Part shown: piece after piece, positions 1-9,124 of the stretch | Numbering within the stretch: position 1 is the first letter of the stretch | Layout of the letters: each line of letters opens with the position of its first letter | Origin: Phytophthora colocasiae | Lineage: Eukaryota > Oomycota > Peronosporomycetes > Peronosporales > Peronosporaceae | Assembly (NCBI GenBank): GCA_018806915.1 | Contig: JAGKQI010000046.1 | Span: 992,001-1,056,000, forward strand | Direction: 5' to 3' | Length of the DNA: 64,000 nucleotides | Notes under the pieces: model-generated | Told to the model about the DNA's origin: nothing | The model's database searches: none | The model's input: the letters and a program-made list of their open reading frames with translations, nothing else | Translations under genes and position numbers: made by a program

Positions 1-227
1 GCCACGTCTTGGAAGGGCGGTGTAGTGGGTCGAAGACGTGTAAGACGTGCCTACTCACTGGGACTCGGATAAGGTACCGAGACCGAGCTGGTGGTAGAGA
101 TTGTAGGATCATTGCTAGAGGACTAGGCTCGAAGACCTCCGTTTTCTTGGAGCTCTGGAGCAAGAGTAGAGCTCACTTCTGAATCAGCATCAATACAAGC
201 AAGGATCCAAGGAAGCCACCAGCTTCC
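1..227. other. no gene recognised
   Basis: I see no supported coding sequence here. The stretch lies just downstream of the alpha-mannosidase C-terminal fragment and may be its decayed 3' end. Confidence 0.3.
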
Positions 228-530
228 CTAATAAGTGTTCGTGGACCGACTACAGTATGTCTTGTTCGAGTCGGGACGGAACACGTACGCGCCAGACTTC
301 GGTCCGTCACCCTGGAACGCCTGATAGTATGCCACATCGAGAGACAGCGGATCTGGATGTTCTTCTTCTTGTTGGCGAGCTTCGTGATGGACCCTGTGCT
401 CTTGCTGATCTCCGCTCGCACAAGTTGGTTCTCCAACACAACCACGTCGTCATTCTCCGAATCACCTCCCACACTGCCAGCACCATCGTCGAGGTATTCC
501 TGTCACAAAATAAAATAGGTGATATGGTAG
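228..530 (-). pseudogene. GH38 alpha-mannosidase C-terminal fragment
   Basis: The minus strand reads VVVLENQLVRAEISKSTGSI, which resembles the start of the C-terminal beta domain of glycoside hydrolase 38. After a frame change near 340 it reads DVAYYQAFQGDGPKSGAYVF followed by RPDSNKTY, the SGAYxFRP signature of lysosomal-type alpha-mannosidases, and stops at 228-230. These enzymes trim alpha-linked mannose from glycoproteins in the secretory or lysosomal route. The N-terminal piece of the same family lies 2.3 kb upstream on the same strand, but the catalytic middle is missing and foreign sequence lies between them. I read it as a dead gene. It could instead be two separate paralogue fragments. 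Confidence 0.7.
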
Positions 531-1149
531 CACTAGCACTCGAGGAAGTACAGCATCGGGGGTCGAGCTGATGTGTTGAGTACGCTGGAAAGTCGAAACT
601 GAGATTGAGTTTAGCACCTTCGTCCTGCCCTCCTAGGCAATTCCAGTCCTTGGTGCCTGTAACTTCAACATCTAAATTCTAGCACATCGCACTCTTCATC
701 CTAGATTACTGCGTTGCACGCGGGTCAGACTGCTTGCTGCAGCTTGATCTCCACAAACGTTGGTAGATTGCTACCCATTATCGCGTTCCATGTGCTTGTA
801 GTTGATGATATCGTGACAATTCCTCCTCCTCGGAAGATTCCTTCTGCTTTTTGTTGGGGAAATTTTAATATTAACCAGGATCACTATTCTCCACATCTGC
901 ATCGACAATGCTCTGGGAAGGGAAATTAGTTTGATGCCTGTGCTTCATCACATACTGTGGTCACCGTTCAAGGTTTGTTTTGGTACGTTCGAAACGTTCG
1001 TTACGTGCTTCCGTTTGTAGCGTTTGATCTCTTCTGACGTTGATCTTCATGTCCAGACGCACCACTGATATTTTGTTGGGCAGCTCGCTCTTGTGAGTGG
1101 CCAGTATCGCCGCAGACAAAGTACCTTCACTGGGAAGACTGTCCACTGG
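531..1149. other. gene-free remnant sequence
   Basis: Only short open frames are present and none looks real. The stretch separates the mannosidase fragment from the copia remnant and probably holds decayed parts of either. Confidence 0.3.
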
Positions 1150-1880
1150 AGGAGTTATTGTGTTGTCCACTACTACCACCTCCATTTCATCCACTGGCTT
1201 GTCCAGTCTGTGGTGGCCCAGCGCCTTGAACAGCATCTTGACTACCACCACCACCTTGTTCTGAACCACCTCGACGTTGCGAATTGTTGCTAATGCGTTG
1301 TGGAGACTGACGTTCTGTACCATCTTTAATGAGCACCCGAAGCTCTTCAAGGATCGACGTACCGCCGTTTCCTCCATAATGTACGGCTCCGCGAAGCTGT
1401 GCAAACTCATATTGATCTGACAGGCTGTCCAGCATCATGGGTTTCTAGTTGATATCATTCTCCTCATAGCCACAACTTGCTAAGTCGGTTTTCAGACGAA
1501 ATATGTATGCCATATGCGCTTGTTACCGTCACTACCTGAACATTGGAGACTTTTGAAATCTTCTGACAGTCTCAAGATAGTGTTTTCTTGAATGATCGCT
1601 TTGACGCTACTCGTAGATCTCACACAGCGCTGCCCACATCTCTGTACCTGACGCGTATTGGTCGACTTGTTGCTGCCTGTGTGGTATCGTCGTCTCAACC
1701 ATCCGCATAATCTCTAACTGCTTTTTATCGAAGATTGCCTGCGGCCCCTCACGTGAGCCTCTCACGCTTTATTTTGCCCTCGGCGATGTTGAGCAGGTCG
1801 TGCTCCCGAAAGATCGTCCGCGCCGTCCACTTATTTCGCCGCCTGTCTTTGCCGTCCCATCCATGCGGCATGTCCTCTAC
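1150..1880 (-). pseudogene. Ty1/copia Gag remnant
   Basis: Read on the minus strand, successive pieces align with copia-type Gag (UBN2-like). In order they are RRRNKWTARTIFREHDLL (about 1840), QAIFDKKQLEIMRM (about 1710), GTEMWAALCEIYE, HYLETVRRFQKSPM, QAHMAYIFRLKTDLASCGYE (about 1500) and MMLDSLSDQYEFAQLRGAV (about 1430). Several stop codons interrupt a single frame (after CEIYE, after KSPMFR and before KPMML), so it cannot be translated as a whole. Copia Gag forms the virus-like particle in which reverse transcription occurs. No protease, integrase or RT follows, so this is an isolated decayed fragment. Confidence 0.6.
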
Positions 1881-2872
1881 CTTAGAAGAAATTAGTTGAT
1901 TAGCAGATATCGGACTTCTCGTTTTGCTAACTAAGACTTAAGATATCAAAACTGGAAATCACTAGACCAATTCGCCATTACGTACGTGGAATCCAAATTC
2001 GATGTCCAAGAGGAAGTAAAACTTCAGCAGTCACCGGCTCCAAACCAAGTTGTCGAAGGACTTCGACGTCTACGGCCTCATCAACACCAATCTTTTCCGC
2101 ATGAGAGTAGATGAATTGACAATGTCTGCGGAAGGAATCTAGCACCGCTTGTGTTCTGGGTCTCTCAACTCGCGTTTCACGAAAGTGTTTCGGAGTCTCC
2201 ACGTTGCGTGAAAAACAATTACAGTATGAACTCGCCAGAGAACGAGGAGAGTCTTGTGCCTCTGTCTCCATTCCAGCTTAAGATCGCTCGGTTTTGTAAA
2301 TAGTAGTAGCCAATCTAATGTCACAGAAACAATTTCACTCCATGGAACCCAAAGAGATCGCCACATCTCTTCTAACGCTGGACAAGCCTCTACCTTAGAT
2401 TCGTTATCCATCCTGTACGCCTTCCGGGGAGTTCTCTTGGGCTCATAACCCCGGTGAAAGGTGAACTTCTCTTCGAGTAAGGAAGGACGGCTTTGCAAGA
2501 AGACTGTAGATCGAGAACTAATATTTTTTTAGCTACTACTGCCTGATCTTCTCCGTTGATTTCAACACCCAGCTTCGCTGGAGTCCAGTAGCTATTCCCG
2601 AATGCAACGATCATTCTATGGTACCAATGAAACCAGGCTCCACAGCCACCTCAACGAACCGATAGTTAGCGTAATCTGACCTTGGATACGTTTTCCAACA
2701 AGTCCTGATACTCATTAAGGAACAGCCGTGATCGTGCATCCAATGACAATTGTACACATGAAAAAAGTGAACCCCACGCCATTTTCATCGCTTCACATTC
2801 ATATTTTGTAATCCACATGATTTTAAGACATACATGAAAATAATTACTTATACACATGAAAAAAATACGCAC
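1881..2872 (-). other. decayed sequence of unknown origin
   Basis: Overlapping minus-strand frames at 1978-2614 show protein-like pieces such as AVLDSFRRHCQFIYSHAEK and LGVEINGEDQAVVAKKI, but I recognise no family and no single frame stays open. It lies between the mannosidase N-terminal exon and the copia remnant, so it may be inserted repeat DNA or an eroded intron and exon. Confidence 0.25.
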
Positions 2873-3254
2873 CCACCGTCAGATCCAGACGTCCTTCCTT
2901 CACCAGTTGCTTGACGATGCCGCGCACCTTCTGAACCTTGTTCGTGCCACCAGCGCTGAAAGAACGACTGCTCCACGAACATAAACAGGCGGTTCGAGTC
3001 GCGCACGAGCTCCTCCACCGCCGTGTCCAGGATGTACTGCACCTTTGCACGTAGTACTGGTCCACGCCCATGAGCCAGCCAGGGTCATCATGGGAGTGCG
3101 CGATGAGATGGACATTGAGTTTGCTAGGATCCACTTGACCCGTGGTGTTGTACACGCCATCGGTGGGTGGCGTCCACTTGCTCGGGTCGCAGGAGGCGCC
3201 TACAGTAGCTCCCACAGCGGCAGATACCAGCGATAGCGTTCCGAGCACGCGCAT
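2873..3254 (-). pseudogene. GH38 alpha-mannosidase N-terminal exon
   Basis: The minus strand starts with ATG at 3254-3252 and encodes a signal peptide (MRVLGTLSLVSAAVGATVGA). Next comes the GH38 N-terminal catalytic signature KLNVHLIAHSHDDPGWL, in which the His and Asp residues belong to the zinc and active site. A one-base lesion near 3045 moves the frame: MQYILDTAVEELVRDSNRLF and FVEQSFFQRWWHEQ continue in one frame, then VRGIVKQLVKEGRLDLTVG in another. After DLTVG the similarity stops at GGTGCGT, which fits the oomycete 5' splice consensus GTRNGT, so this may be exon 1. The expected next segment was not found in frame. A secreted or lysosomal mannosidase was the likely ancestor. Confidence 0.75.
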
Positions 3255-3572
3255 GAGTATCCGATCTCCTTCGTCCCTTCTTGTTGGATGCGGAATGCGT
3301 TTTAATTCGGGGGAATCAGGTGGACCTGATTCAAAGCGATCTGTAATATATTCAACACATCAAACGATTGTACCAGTACGATTCAACTTCAACCTGTACT
3401 TGCGCCGTTGGGAATACATAACTGTTTTTGTGCCGTTGGGAATAACCTGCGTATTTATTCAGAGCTTCTTTACTAAGAGGGTAGTGGACTTTAGTGTTCG
3501 TCGATGATTTCAGTGCAGTACAGCACCAAACGATTCCTGTGCTCGATACGTGCAATATTTGGTGTGTCTGGG
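3255..3572. other. upstream region of the mannosidase fragment
   Basis: No convincing gene. It would hold the promoter of the alpha-mannosidase fragment. A short minus-strand frame at 3352-3603 runs into the MULE and is not credible. Confidence 0.3.
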
Positions 3573-3581
3573 CCGGAGCTT
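3573..3581. repeat. 9-bp target site duplication, left
   Basis: CCGGAGCTT here is repeated exactly at 6231-6239, directly outside both ends of the MULE. Nine bases is the usual duplication length for Mutator-like transposons. Confidence 0.9.
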
Positions 3582-3623
3582 CGAAGAACATATTGGTGAT
3601 CACAATCGTCTTTGGTCACGTCG
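3582..3623 (+). repeat. MULE left terminal inverted repeat
   Basis: It aligns without gaps with the reverse complement of 6189-6230. The outer 8 bases are poorly matched and the inner 34 differ at only about four positions. It contains a TTGGTCACGT motif. Confidence 0.88.
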
Positions 3624-3658
3624 TGTAGCTCCCGTTTGGTCACGTGTGCAAATTGCCT

Positions 3659-3681
3659 GTTCATGTGCCAAGCACATGAAC
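3659..3681. repeat. perfect 10-bp inverted repeat in the MULE
   Basis: GTTCATGTGC and GCACATGAAC flank a 3-base spacer (CAA). It sits just inside the left terminal repeat, where transposase-binding or hairpin structures are common. Confidence 0.7.
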
Positions 3682-4037
3682 AAATGACATTGGTCAGCCG
3701 ATGGCTTAAGAAGAAACTTCTTGCCTAGCACATCGATCTATCTTAATGAATAAGCATCAATCTAGTCAATCTATTCCATCATTCCTGTCAATATCCATCA
3801 AGTCAATGAAAATTTAAAATGAATAACAGTACTTGACTACAGCGTGATTCGCTCCTGCGCATTGTCTGATTGACTGCCGAAGGGCAAATTGAGCGGGGAC
3901 ACTTGTCCTAAGAGGGTTGTCGCGGTATTCCGTTAATTCCCCGTCAGACAAATGAACGGTACGCGCCTGTTTACTATCGAGTTTGTAGTTGAACTGAATT
4001 AACTAACTTCTACGCTGTGTTTAAACTATTCCAGCCC

Positions 4038-4102
4038 ACCACCGTAGCTTAATGGAAAAGCTCCCGAAAGGGATGATGGAGGTCCGATTCCTCCCGGTGG
4101 TT
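4038..4102 (+). other. tRNA-like sequence lacking an anticodon loop
   Basis: The 65-nt segment folds on paper as a tRNA. It has a 7-bp acceptor (4038-4044 with 4095-4101, ACCACCG/CGGTGGT), a 4-bp D stem (GCTT/AAGC) and a 5-bp T stem (GGAGG/CCTCC) with loop TCCGATT. The anticodon arm is only TCCC/GGGA closed by a GAAA tetraloop (4062-4073), so there is no anticodon. A-box-like (TAGCTTAATGG) and B-box-like (GGTCCGATTCC) sequences are present, and a T7 run follows at about 4109-4115, as for a Pol III terminator. It could be a decayed tRNA, a tRNA-derived SINE head or a structured RNA. It lies inside the MULE, 150 bp before the transposase. Confidence 0.6.
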
Positions 4103-4251
4103 ATTTATTTTTTTGTAGGTTTTTAACGGACGTTGGAAGGTGGCGCCTTTTCGAATTGCAGTGAGTGAAACACCCAGAGTTCAAGGCTCATCGATCTTGA
4201 GCCCATTCGACAACTTCTGTTCAAACTGAACGACTGTATCCAGGCCCAACT

Positions 4252-6090
4252 ATGGCTAGACCGTCCACGCGGCCTCGGAAAGATCGTTCTAAGCGAAGGT
4301 TTTCCCCAACCAGCCGTCGAACAGTACGGGAGCGAGACGAAGGGGTGGATTTAGCTGACTCTGTTGATGTTAACTCGGAGGCCAGCCAAACACTAGCCAC
4401 GGCTCCACCCAATATACTTCAACACAGTCAACCAGATCGAGTAGACCCAGGACTCGATCCAGAGAGCCTTGTGACGACTACTACTTCTACGGTGGCTCCT
4501 ATGAGCTTGGAGACTACTGTTGTAAGTTCCACCAGAGGGAATGCTGAACGCGAGTCAAGTGCACGAGATGGAGCCACAAAGCGGTACTACCAAGGCTACG
4601 AGTACACACGTGCAAATACCTCATCGGTCAAAATCACGTACCGATGTAGTTTTTACAGAGCACCAAAAAAATGTCCCGGATCCCTTGTTTTCTACGCAGA
4701 GACAATGGCATTTGATGTCGACAATATGGTTCCACATACTTGTCGTAGTGGCGCGCCTGGTACCCAAGCCAATGACGCATCCGACTGTGTCGACGTTACG
4801 CAGGAGATGAAGGCTTTCGTCGATGGTCTGATTGAAGAGGACTTGGCGGCTAAGGCGATATGGGCTGCAACCTACACAAAGTTTTATTCCGCTTCCACGA
4901 GTGTCGTACGCGGGCTTTCACACAAGCAAGTACTCAACCGTGTCTCCAACGCCAGAGCATCAGCCTACGGCTCAAACATTTTTGCTTTGCTGGAAAGCCC
5001 AGCACTATCTAAAGTCAAGAATGATTTGGTTGGATTTCTGCAATTCCACTACACTTGGCATGACGACAACAAGGCAAAGGCAGGGAAGTCAGGAATCGAA
5101 CGGCTGATAGGATGGTCGCATCCAGAATTACGCAACTTACTTCGTTACGATGGAGTTCACTTGTTTGTTGACGGCACGTTTCGGTGCGTTCCAAAAACGT
5201 ATCACCAGTTCGTCACGCTAATGATGTACGATCCGCTGACCGATTTGTTTTTGCCAATATTTTTCACGCTTGCTACGAACAAAACGGAAGAGTTGTACGT
5301 GAAAATGTTTAAGAGCATTGAATTTGCGTTGGGGAAGCAGCCTAATCCTGTGGACGTGGTTTGTGACTTTGAGTCTGCTCTTATCAACGCTATCCAGGAA
5401 CATTATCCGTCTACACGCATTATTGGATGCTTGTTTCATTTCAAACAGGCGTGTAGACGGAAGATGAAGGAGTACCCGCTTCCAGATGGCGAAGTAGGTG
5501 TGGCTATGGCTTTTGGGGTTCTGGATATGCTCACAGTTATCCCTCCCGGCAAGATTGTTGGACAAGGTGTTGCGTGGGTAAAAGCTAAGATCAAGGCTAG
5601 ATTAGATGCGAAGGATCTACCATACTCTCGGAGTAAGTGGAAACATTTTTGGAGATACTTTTTGAGGACTTGGGTGGACATGTATCCACCGGATCTCTGG
5701 AATATCCACGGAGTGCAGAGACAAATAGTAAATCGAACCAACAATCCCCTGGAACGGTTTCACCGTGAATTGAACGCAAGAATGAAACCGCATCCAAACA
5801 TCGATCGATTTGTTCGCGTAATTGAGGAAATAGCACGTGAAAACGTGGTACTACGTAGAAGTATTATCACTGGAGATGCTACGGCTCCTGTGCGGTCCAA
5901 TTTACGTTTTCCAAGGGCAGTTGCCTTACCCGATACAGAAGATAATGAAGCCTCCGATAGTGATTCAGACATTGTTTCTGATAACGAGGAATCTGCTGAC
6001 GATAGGAACTCGGATCTGTCTGATGATGATGAACTTGGTATGCTTTACGACACTTCACTTGACTATGAAGAAGAGGAAAAATGCGATTGA
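4252..6090 (+). CDS. MULE transposase, intact
   Basis: A 612-aa transposase that would cut and join the element at its terminal repeats in the nucleus. The first 75 residues are basic and rich in Arg and Ser. Residues of about 125-175 form a FLYWCH/WRKY-like zinc-binding region (YRCSFYRAPKKCPGSLVFYA, then VPHTC). The MULE catalytic domain spans about 290-510, with likely DDE residues D307 (FVDGTF), D372 (CDFE) and E501 (NPLERFH), plus the conserved GCLFHFKQACRRK. The C-terminus is strongly acidic (DNEASDSDSD). The frame is open from the ATG at 4252 to the TGA at 6088-6090. It is the only large intact gene here besides parts of the B2 and C2 frames. Confidence 0.95.
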   Translation: MARPSTRPRKDRSKRRFSPTSRRTVRERDEGVDLADSVDVNSEASQTLATAPPNILQHSQPDRVDPGLDPESLVTTTTSTVAPMSLETTVVSSTRGNAERESSARDGATKRYYQGYEYTRANTSSVKITYRCSFYRAPKKCPGSLVFYAETMAFDVDNMVPHTCRSGAPGTQANDASDCVDVTQEMKAFVDGLIEEDLAAKAIWAATYTKFYSASTSVVRGLSHKQVLNRVSNARASAYGSNIFALLESPALSKVKNDLVGFLQFHYTWHDDNKAKAGKSGIERLIGWSHPELRNLLRYDGVHLFVDGTFRCVPKTYHQFVTLMMYDPLTDLFLPIFFTLATNKTEELYVKMFKSIEFALGKQPNPVDVVCDFESALINAIQEHYPSTRIIGCLFHFKQACRRKMKEYPLPDGEVGVAMAFGVLDMLTVIPPGKIVGQGVAWVKAKIKARLDAKDLPYSRSKWKHFWRYFLRTWVDMYPPDLWNIHGVQRQIVNRTNNPLERFHRELNARMKPHPNIDRFVRVIEEIARENVVLRRSIITGDATAPVRSNLRFPRAVALPDTEDNEASDSDSDIVSDNEESADDRNSDLSDDDELGMLYDTSLDYEEEEKCD

Positions 6091-6145
6091 ACCGGTAGTA
6101 TCATTGGAGCTTAACTTCAGAAATAATAAAGTTCATTGACTCTCT

Positions 6146-6170
6146 ACATGACCAAATGAATTGGTCATGT
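6146..6170. repeat. palindromic subterminal MULE motif
   Basis: ACATGACCAA and TTGGTCATGT form a perfect 10-bp inverted repeat with a 5-base spacer, 20 bases inside the right terminal repeat. Both arms are copies of the TTGGTCAYGT motif that also occurs in the terminal repeats. Confidence 0.7.
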
Positions 6171-6188
6171 GATCTAACATGTTTATAG

Positions 6189-6230
6189 CGACGTGACCAA
6201 ACATGATTATGACCACCAATATTGATTACC
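6189..6230 (-). repeat. MULE right terminal inverted repeat
   Basis: Its reverse complement matches the left repeat at the same length. Position 6231 begins the second copy of the target duplication. Confidence 0.88.
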
Positions 6231-6239
6231 CCGGAGCTT

Positions 6240-7620
6240 GTCTATTGGCTAACTGTCCCGAGTGTTTTCTTTAAGTTCTTACCGTGTCTGGGTGTCCAAG
6301 TGCGACGAGTAGATTGACCGACCGTACTTCGCTCCGTTACGGGTGTTACTTTTGAATGGTGTGTGAACCCGTGGAGGCTGAAGTAAAGTTCTAGGCTGCA
6401 TTGGAGTCCACTCCGTGTTGCCACTGGCAACTTGCCAGCCCAAGCAATCTTCTAGTATTATTTTGAAAAAGAAACAAACTCAGATAGTAGCCTACGGAGA
6501 TGGTAAGGTTCATGACCGCAGCTATCATGAACAATGCGCCAAGAAATGGTCCGAGATTCTTAATGTGATCGAACTCGATACCGATCACCATCTCCAGTTA
6601 CGATGGATACATAGTCCACAACTCCATTCCGATCTGTAGTCCCAGCAGTTTTAACTGCCCCACAAGGCATCTCTGCTGCCGTCTCAATAACCAATAGTGT
6701 GGGTGGTTCCCGTAGAAATATTGAAGCCGAACATCCGATGGAAAAATACTCCGCATACATGTCAGCATTGATCTCAGCGGTATGGAAAACGTGAACTTGC
6801 CGACGCCATAATTCCTGCTCAGTTAAACCTCGTTGGGGCTCTACGTCGAGGTTTTGAAGCTTCAGGGACAATATTTGGAGCGAACGAACATTCGCAATAC
6901 AGTCCGCCTCTGTTTAGTTAAAGCTGTCGTTCGCTCTCGCGAAGATTTACGATGTCGAATTTCCAACATGACAAGAATGGCCGAAACGAAACTTCAACCA
7001 AAGCCATCCCAATGGTACCCAGTACCGCTGTTGTGTTATTGCTCTCTAAGAGAATGATTCTCGTCTGTGTATCGACGAGTACAGTCGGGATCCCCGCCAG
7101 GGCGCACATGACACGTGCACTGCGTACTCGTTTCCTGAAAATATAATGTTTCGCGATTTCTTGGATAGCAAGTTTGAATAAAATCCCAATAACCACGTCA
7201 CTTCCGTCGTCAATGATCCGTTGCTGGCTCAAATGTGGACAAATAAACCTGCGAGAAACGAGGCGGATGTTGTAGGAAGGTTTCTCACGTAAGCTTTCCA
7301 AAATGGCGGTGATGGAGGGGTTTTGTCGTCGATTTAACTTCAGTCGGGAATATCTTGGAACTTCTTGATTTTTGCTGTTTCAATTTTCGATCACGTCCTT
7401 CACACGTTTCTTCGTAGAAAATCAGTTTGACACATCGAGTGATACTGGTAAAATATCCAAGTAAAATGAGGTTGTCTGCGTAACATTCGATCTTAAACGT
7501 GACAAGCATCGGCTCAATTGATACCAATAAGCGATACATGAGCTAAAGTCAAAGATCATGACCATCGTGACGATAAATGAAACTCGAGTCACTTGAAATA
7601 ATCTCGTGAAACAAAACAAC
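6240..7620 (-). pseudogene. remnant of a multipass membrane protein gene
   Basis: Several minus-strand frames read like one decayed membrane protein. In order from about 7620 down they are TRVSFIVTMVMIFDFSSCIA (hydrophobic), SDVVIGILFKLAIQEIAKHY, VLGTIGMALVEVSFRPFLSC, HTAEINADMYAEYFSIGCSA and LGPFLGALFMIAAVMNLTIS (hydrophobic). Frame changes occur between all blocks (frames at 7619-7422, 7539-7285, 7301-6918, 6871-6560 and 6591-6391). I do not recognise the family. The order of the blocks and the repeated hydrophobic segments support one gene rather than chance frames. Confidence 0.45.
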
Positions 7621-7724
7621 CAGTTGGTCGACCATTACGGAATCGCAGTGCCATCATCATGCACGAACGAGATGTACAACCGCACAGAAAGAAATACCAG
7701 CATACACGGAATTGGAAACGAGCA

Positions 7725-7760
7725 GCTCATTCCGTGACTGGTCCATTTGTATTGGTCAGA
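7725..7760 (+). promoter_or_regulatory. possible oomycete initiator of the CRN gene
   Basis: GCTCATTCC at 7725-7733 matches the first half of the oomycete core initiator, and CCATTTG follows at about 7744. It lies about 165 bases before the CRN start, further than usual, so this is only a candidate. Confidence 0.3.
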
Positions 7761-7899
7761 ATCCACGGTGAGGTTTGACAAATAATGACCCGTTACAAAA
7801 GAGAACAGATAGTTCTCTGAAATTTTACGGTGCAGTGTACCAGTATGTTCGAGGAGAAGAAGAACAGCGGCATTCGAGATTCTGCATCGTCGAGGAAAG

Positions 7900-8112
7900 A
7901 TGGTGAAGCTCTATTGTGCCATCGTTGGTGAGGCTGGGAGTGCATTCTCGGTGAGAGTGGATGAAGGCAAGAACTTAGTGCATGGCCTGAAGAAGGCGGT
8001 TGCAGAGGCCCGGAGGTATGATTTCGCAGCGAGCAAGATGCAGCTCTTTCTGGCGAAGACGGCGGGCAACAAGTGGCTCGAGTCCGATTCAGAAGATGCG
8101 AAGAAGCTGTAA
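7900..8112 (+). pseudogene. Crinkler (CRN) effector N-terminus, truncated
   Basis: The ATG at 7900 opens a 70-residue frame starting MVKLYCAIVGEAGSAF, the typical start of oomycete Crinkler proteins, with LFLAK at residues 49-53. In the family this ubiquitin-like LFLAK region directs transfer of the effector into host plant cells; DWL and variable nuclear C-terminal domains normally follow. Here the protein stops after DAKKL, because the TAA stop lies within the first bases of the next LTR (TGTAATAG from 8108). No DWL or C-terminal effector domain is present. The likely reading is an effector gene cut off by a retrotransposon. A short secreted LFLAK-only product is possible but unproven. Confidence 0.85.
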
Positions 8113-9011
8113 TAGGACAAGCCTATTGATGGACGAGTCGATGACCGTTAATGGCGTGCGGCGTGATGCGGATGCTGGACGTGCGAAGCAACGGTTTAAG
8201 GAGGAAGATCGCCAAGAGACCGACGTTGAAGTGAGTGAAACGAACGTGTAACAACTGCAACTCAATGGAGCAGCTGGTTCAGGAAGTGTGCTGGGTGCGA
8301 GAAGCGGTAGTGCGAGAACGAAACGGACGACTGCAACGACGGGCGGAGACTGGGAGTACCGAATTAGCAACGACGGACGGAGGCTGTCAGTGTCGAATTC
8401 ACCACGACGAAAGAGGCGAGTGTCGAATTCACCACGAAGGAAAGAGGCGAGTGTCGAATTCGCCACGAAGGACGGAGACGAGCGTGCAGAATTCACTACG
8501 AAGGACAAAGGCAGAGCCAGCGAGTAGAAGACTTGCCAAGTGAGACTGAGCGAACTTCGACGGACGGAGCACAGACGGTGTTCTGGACGACGACTGAGAG
8601 AGATTGGTTGGACGAGCGAGTGATTGGAGAGACAGCGACTGAAGCTTTGGGCGGTGTTAAGCGGAGAGTGACTGACGACGGGCCACCGGGAACGGGTCAT
8701 TAGCCAGTACCCTCGACGCTTAAGATCCAAGGGCGGTTGTTAGTCCCGACAATTAGTACTGCGCTGTGTGGTCTTGCCGGGTTTTTCCGTCCTTTTGCCC
8801 TTACAACTTCAACGTCAACAACACCCGTCAGGCCCAGCTCACCTGCGCCGGAACGTCTCCGCTCCTATTTGTATTCAATTTCAATCAATGCAATCTAAAG
8901 AACGCAACTCGTTCTCTATCCTGCGTCTCAACTCGTTTCCGCTCAGCTGGACGCCACTCAACCTGCAAAGAAGTGAGCAGATTGAGCCGAAAGAGGAGGG
9001 TAAACGTCACA
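8108..9011 (+). repeat. probable 5' LTR of gypsy element A
   Basis: It starts TGTAATAGG just after CRN codon 69 and ends GTCACA, giving TGT...ACA ends. TGGTGGTCATACAGGGG, a plausible primer-binding site, follows immediately, and the Gag start is 113 bases on. There is no second LTR to confirm the ends, because the element's 3' half is lost. It holds a 31-bp tandem repeat at 8356-8513. Confidence 0.5.
8356..8513 (+). repeat. 31-bp tandem repeat, about five units
   Basis: Units resemble GTGTCGAATTCACCACGAAG plus about 11 more bases. They begin near 8356, 8390, 8420, 8451 and 8482, with the outer units more diverged. The array lies within the presumed LTR of element A. Confidence 0.75.
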
Positions 9012-9124
9012 TGGTGGTCATACAGGGGAATCTTCAACAAAAGGGGTCTTTGCATCTTCATCATCAGCTACAACAATTACCGAAAAAACGTGAGTTACGA
9101 GAACGAAGGAAAGAAACGAGTTCC

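Larger units (their letters stand above)
3582..6230 (+). mobile_element. complete Mutator-like DNA transposon (MULE)
   Basis: This 2,649-bp element is bounded by 42-bp imperfect terminal inverted repeats at 3582-3623 and 6189-6230. Their inner 13 bases (TTTGGTCACGTCG) are identical. It is flanked by the 9-bp duplication CCGGAGCTT. Inside are an intact transposase gene, subterminal TTGGTCAYGT motifs in both orientations, two short perfect palindromes and a tRNA-like sequence. Ends and transposase are all present and open, so it could still be autonomous. It inserted between the mannosidase fragment and the membrane-protein remnant. Confidence 0.92.

Noticed and set aside
714..929. Small plus-strand frames in 1-3600
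   Set aside because: They are opposite to the mannosidase and copia remnants and have no recognisable content.
3352..3603. 83-codon minus-strand frame at the left MULE end
   Set aside because: It crosses the MULE boundary and target duplication and resembles no protein.
8235..8543. Overlapping frames in the element A LTR
   Set aside because: They are produced by the 31-bp tandem repeat.
8768..9124. Upstream extension of the element A Gag frame
   Set aside because: It starts at GTG and lies within the presumed LTR and primer-binding site. The ATG at 9125 fits better.
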